A stretch of 6,051 nt of DNA from an uncultured Hyphomicrobiales bacterium (lineage in GTDB: Bacteria > Pseudomonadota > Alphaproteobacteria > Rhizobiales > Beijerinckiaceae), in the NCBI GenBank assembly GCA_903918155.1, contig CAIXDD010000206.1, positions 1 to 6,051 of the forward strand, in the 5' to 3' direction. This document shows positions 5,064 to 6,051 of the stretch, in pieces; position 1 is the stretch's first letter, and every line of letters begins with the position of its first letter. A model generated the notes under the pieces. That model did not search any database, was not told the origin of the DNA, and saw only the letters and a list, made by a program, of their open reading frames with translations. Position numbers and translations under genes: made by a program.

Positions 5064-5902
5064 GAGCGCGCATCCCTCGTCGGGCGCAGCTCAGGCGCGC
5101 TGGCGCGCAGGGCGCGCGCGGCCAGCGCGGCGCCGGCGAGAAGGAGCGGCGCCGACAGGAGCATGCCCATGGTCGCGCCGCCGAACAGGAATCCCAGTTG
5201 CGGGTCCGGCTCGCGGAAGAATTCGCACAGGATGCGCGCGAGCCCGTAGCCGGCGCCGAAAAGGCCCGTGATCAGGCCCGTGCGGCGCAGGCCGCCCGCG
5301 CGCACGACAAGCATCAGAACGGCGAACAGGACGAGCCCTTCGAGCGCGGCCTCGTAAAGCTGGCTGGGATGGCGGGGCAGCGGGCCGGCGCCGGGAAAGA
5401 CGATGGCCCAGGCGACGTCGCTGGGCCGGCCCCACAATTCCGGCTTGATGAAATTGGCGAGCCGGCCAAGGAAAATGCCGATCGGCGCCGCGACCGCGCA
5501 TAGATCGGCGACCGCGAGCGGGCGCAGGCCGTTCCTGCGCGCGAACAGCCACAGGCCGAGCGCCGCGCCGGCGAGCCCGCCATGGAAGGACATGCCGCCC
5601 TGCCAGAGCATGAAGATCTCCAGCGGATTGGCGAGGAAGACCTCCGGATTATAAAAGAGCGCATAGCCCAGCCGCCCGCCCAGAATGACGCCGAAAGCCG
5701 CATGGACGAGAAGATCGTCGAGGCTCTCTTTCGCGGGCGGGACGACCTCGCCCCAAAGGGCCGGCTGCGCCACGAGCCTGCGGGCGAGCGCCCAGCCGCC
5801 CAAAAGCCCGGCGATATAGGCGAGGGCGTACCAGCGGATCGCCACGGGGCCGAATGCGACCAGAACGGGATCAATCTCGGGAAAGGAAATCGCCAGAAGC
5901 AT
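5060..5902 (-). CDS. lgt: Phosphatidylglycerol--prolipoprotein diacylglyceryl transferase
   Basis: Lgt moves the diacylglyceryl group of phosphatidylglycerol onto the lipobox cysteine of prolipoproteins, the first step of lipoprotein maturation, in the inner membrane. The 280-aa product has the family's several hydrophobic segments and all main motifs: FPEIDPV (7-13), WYALAY (24-29), GGRLGYALFYN (75-85), GGMSFHGG (102-109, His107 equivalent to E. coli His103), GRLANFIKPELWGRP (146-160), PRHPSQLYEA (176-185) and FFREPD (228-233). Arg147, Asn150, Glu155 and Gly158 match the conserved signature. Lys-Pro at 153-154 replaces the Asn-Gly of E. coli. Length is normal. The ATG at 5902 follows an AGGGG ribosome binding site 5 nt upstream, itself in a hairpin. 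lgt heads the overlapping lgt-midA-pgeF operon. Confidence 0.97.
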   Translation of the reverse strand: MLLAISFPEIDPVLVAFGPVAIRWYALAYIAGLLGGWALARRLVAQPALWGEVVPPAKESLDDLLVHAAFGVILGGRLGYALFYNPEVFLANPLEIFMLWQGGMSFHGGLAGAALGLWLFARRNGLRPLAVADLCAVAAPIGIFLGRLANFIKPELWGRPSDVAWAIVFPGAGPLPRHPSQLYEAALEGLVLFAVLMLVVRAGGLRRTGLITGLFGAGYGLARILCEFFREPDPQLGFLFGGATMGMLLSAPLLLAGAALAARALRASAPELRPTRDARS

Positions 5903-5907
5903 TTGAG

Positions 5908-5921
5908 CCCCTATTCAGGGG
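5908..5921 (-). promoter_or_regulatory. Hairpin enclosing the lgt ribosome binding site
   Basis: On the transcript, CCCCU and AGGGG pair perfectly (five base pairs, four of them G-C) across a GAAU loop. The 3' arm, AGGGG, is the only good Shine-Dalgarno for lgt and ends 5 nt before the ATG. Folding would hide it from ribosomes and could lower or condition lgt translation. The pairing is seen directly; a regulatory role is inferred. Confidence 0.45.
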
Positions 5922-5924
5922 AAG

Positions 5925-5953
5925 GTGATGCGCCTGAAGGACTTGAAGGTCAA
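5925..5953 (-). promoter_or_regulatory. Candidate promoter for the lgt operon
   Basis: TTGACC (5953-5948), preceded by C to give the CTTGAC typical of alphaproteobacterial -35 boxes, is followed after 17 bp by CATCAC (5930-5925), a poor -10. The -35 lies inside a dyad, CTTGA-3-TCAAG (5942-5954), and next to two TGAAGG copies 9 bp apart (5935-5940 and 5944-5949) on the + strand, which could be an operator. The -35 is good, the -10 weak, so the call is tentative. Confidence 0.28.
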
Positions 5954-5985
5954 GGCGCCGTTGCGGCGGGTCCGATGGGGCGAGG

Positions 5986-6051
5986 TCAGGTCTCGTGAGC
6001 GGGATCGCCGCCCGTCGCGCCGCGGCCCGGCGCGGCGAGGAACAACATGCG
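5986..6051 (-). CDS. Possible C-terminus of an upstream gene cut by the window edge
   Basis: A - strand frame enters from the right edge and runs 21 codons (starting RMLFLAAPG, ending DPAHET) to a TGA at 5988-5986. Nearly all third positions are G or C, as in the other genes here, and the frame has the same orientation as lgt, 83 bp before its start. That fits the tail of a neighbouring gene, but 21 codons are too few to recognise a family, and a chance open frame is quite possible at this base composition. Confidence 0.3.
   Translation of the reverse strand, partial: RMLFLAAPGRGATGGDPAHET

Noticed and set aside
4152..5249. Long + strand open frame (365 codons) opposite midA and the end of lgt
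   Set aside because: It is the composition shadow of midA and lgt, which carry all the conserved motifs.
5582..5998. + strand open frame running past the lgt start into the right-hand gap
   Set aside because: Most of it is antisense to lgt, and the translated tail shows no recognisable protein. I considered it as a divergent small gene but found no support.
1..6051. CRISPR array, tRNA/rRNA, toxin-antitoxin, phage, defence or insertion-sequence content
   Set aside because: Reading both strands showed no regularly spaced repeats, cloverleaf, transposase, nuclease-type defence gene or terminal inverted repeats. All supported genes are housekeeping or common accessory families.

Overview
The window is ordinary chromosomal DNA of very high G+C content from an alphaproteobacterium. 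Gene content and protein style (YbjN next to ProC, a UbiK/BMFP-type protein, Lgt-MidA-PgeF in a row, and a TetR protein of a type I associate with Rhizobiales) point to Hyphomicrobiales (Rhizobiales). A Beijerinckiaceae/Methylocystaceae-like source is possible, but this is a guess. There is no rRNA, tRNA, CRISPR array, insertion sequence, integrase or other sign of a mobile element.

Layout. The left edge carries the 3' end of uvrC on the + strand (1-390). Every other supported gene is on the - strand. Reading in their direction of transcription, from right to left, these are: a possible gene C-terminus cut by the window edge (6051-5986), lgt (5902-5060), midA (5063-3930), pgeF (3933-3145), ubiK (3069-2812), a ybjN-family gene (2580-2080), proC (2083-1238) and a TetR-family gene (1164-406). 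The last one converges on uvrC with only 15 bp between the stop codons.

Transcription units (inferred). lgt-midA-pgeF is a tight operon in which each junction is a 4-nt stop/start overlap (ATGA, then GTGA). ubiK follows after 75 bp and may be read through. A 231-bp gap, the largest in the window, separates ubiK from a second coupled pair, ybjN-proC (ATGA overlap). tetR follows proC after 73 bp and has its own good ribosome binding site and a possible promoter.

Functions. Lgt makes lipoproteins at the inner membrane. PgeF belongs to the family linked to peptidoglycan fidelity. MidA is the bacterial relative of the complex I assembly methyltransferase NDUFAF7, and UbiK supports ubiquinone synthesis. 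The block therefore mixes envelope upkeep with respiratory-chain biogenesis. ProC makes proline, YbjN is of unknown biochemical role, and UvrC incises damaged DNA.

I do not see a new biological system here. The points most worth checking are small: a hairpin that would hide the lgt ribosome binding site, tandem DNA repeats that build a histidine-rich tail on the TetR protein, and repeated motifs and a dyad in the 2581-2811 gap.
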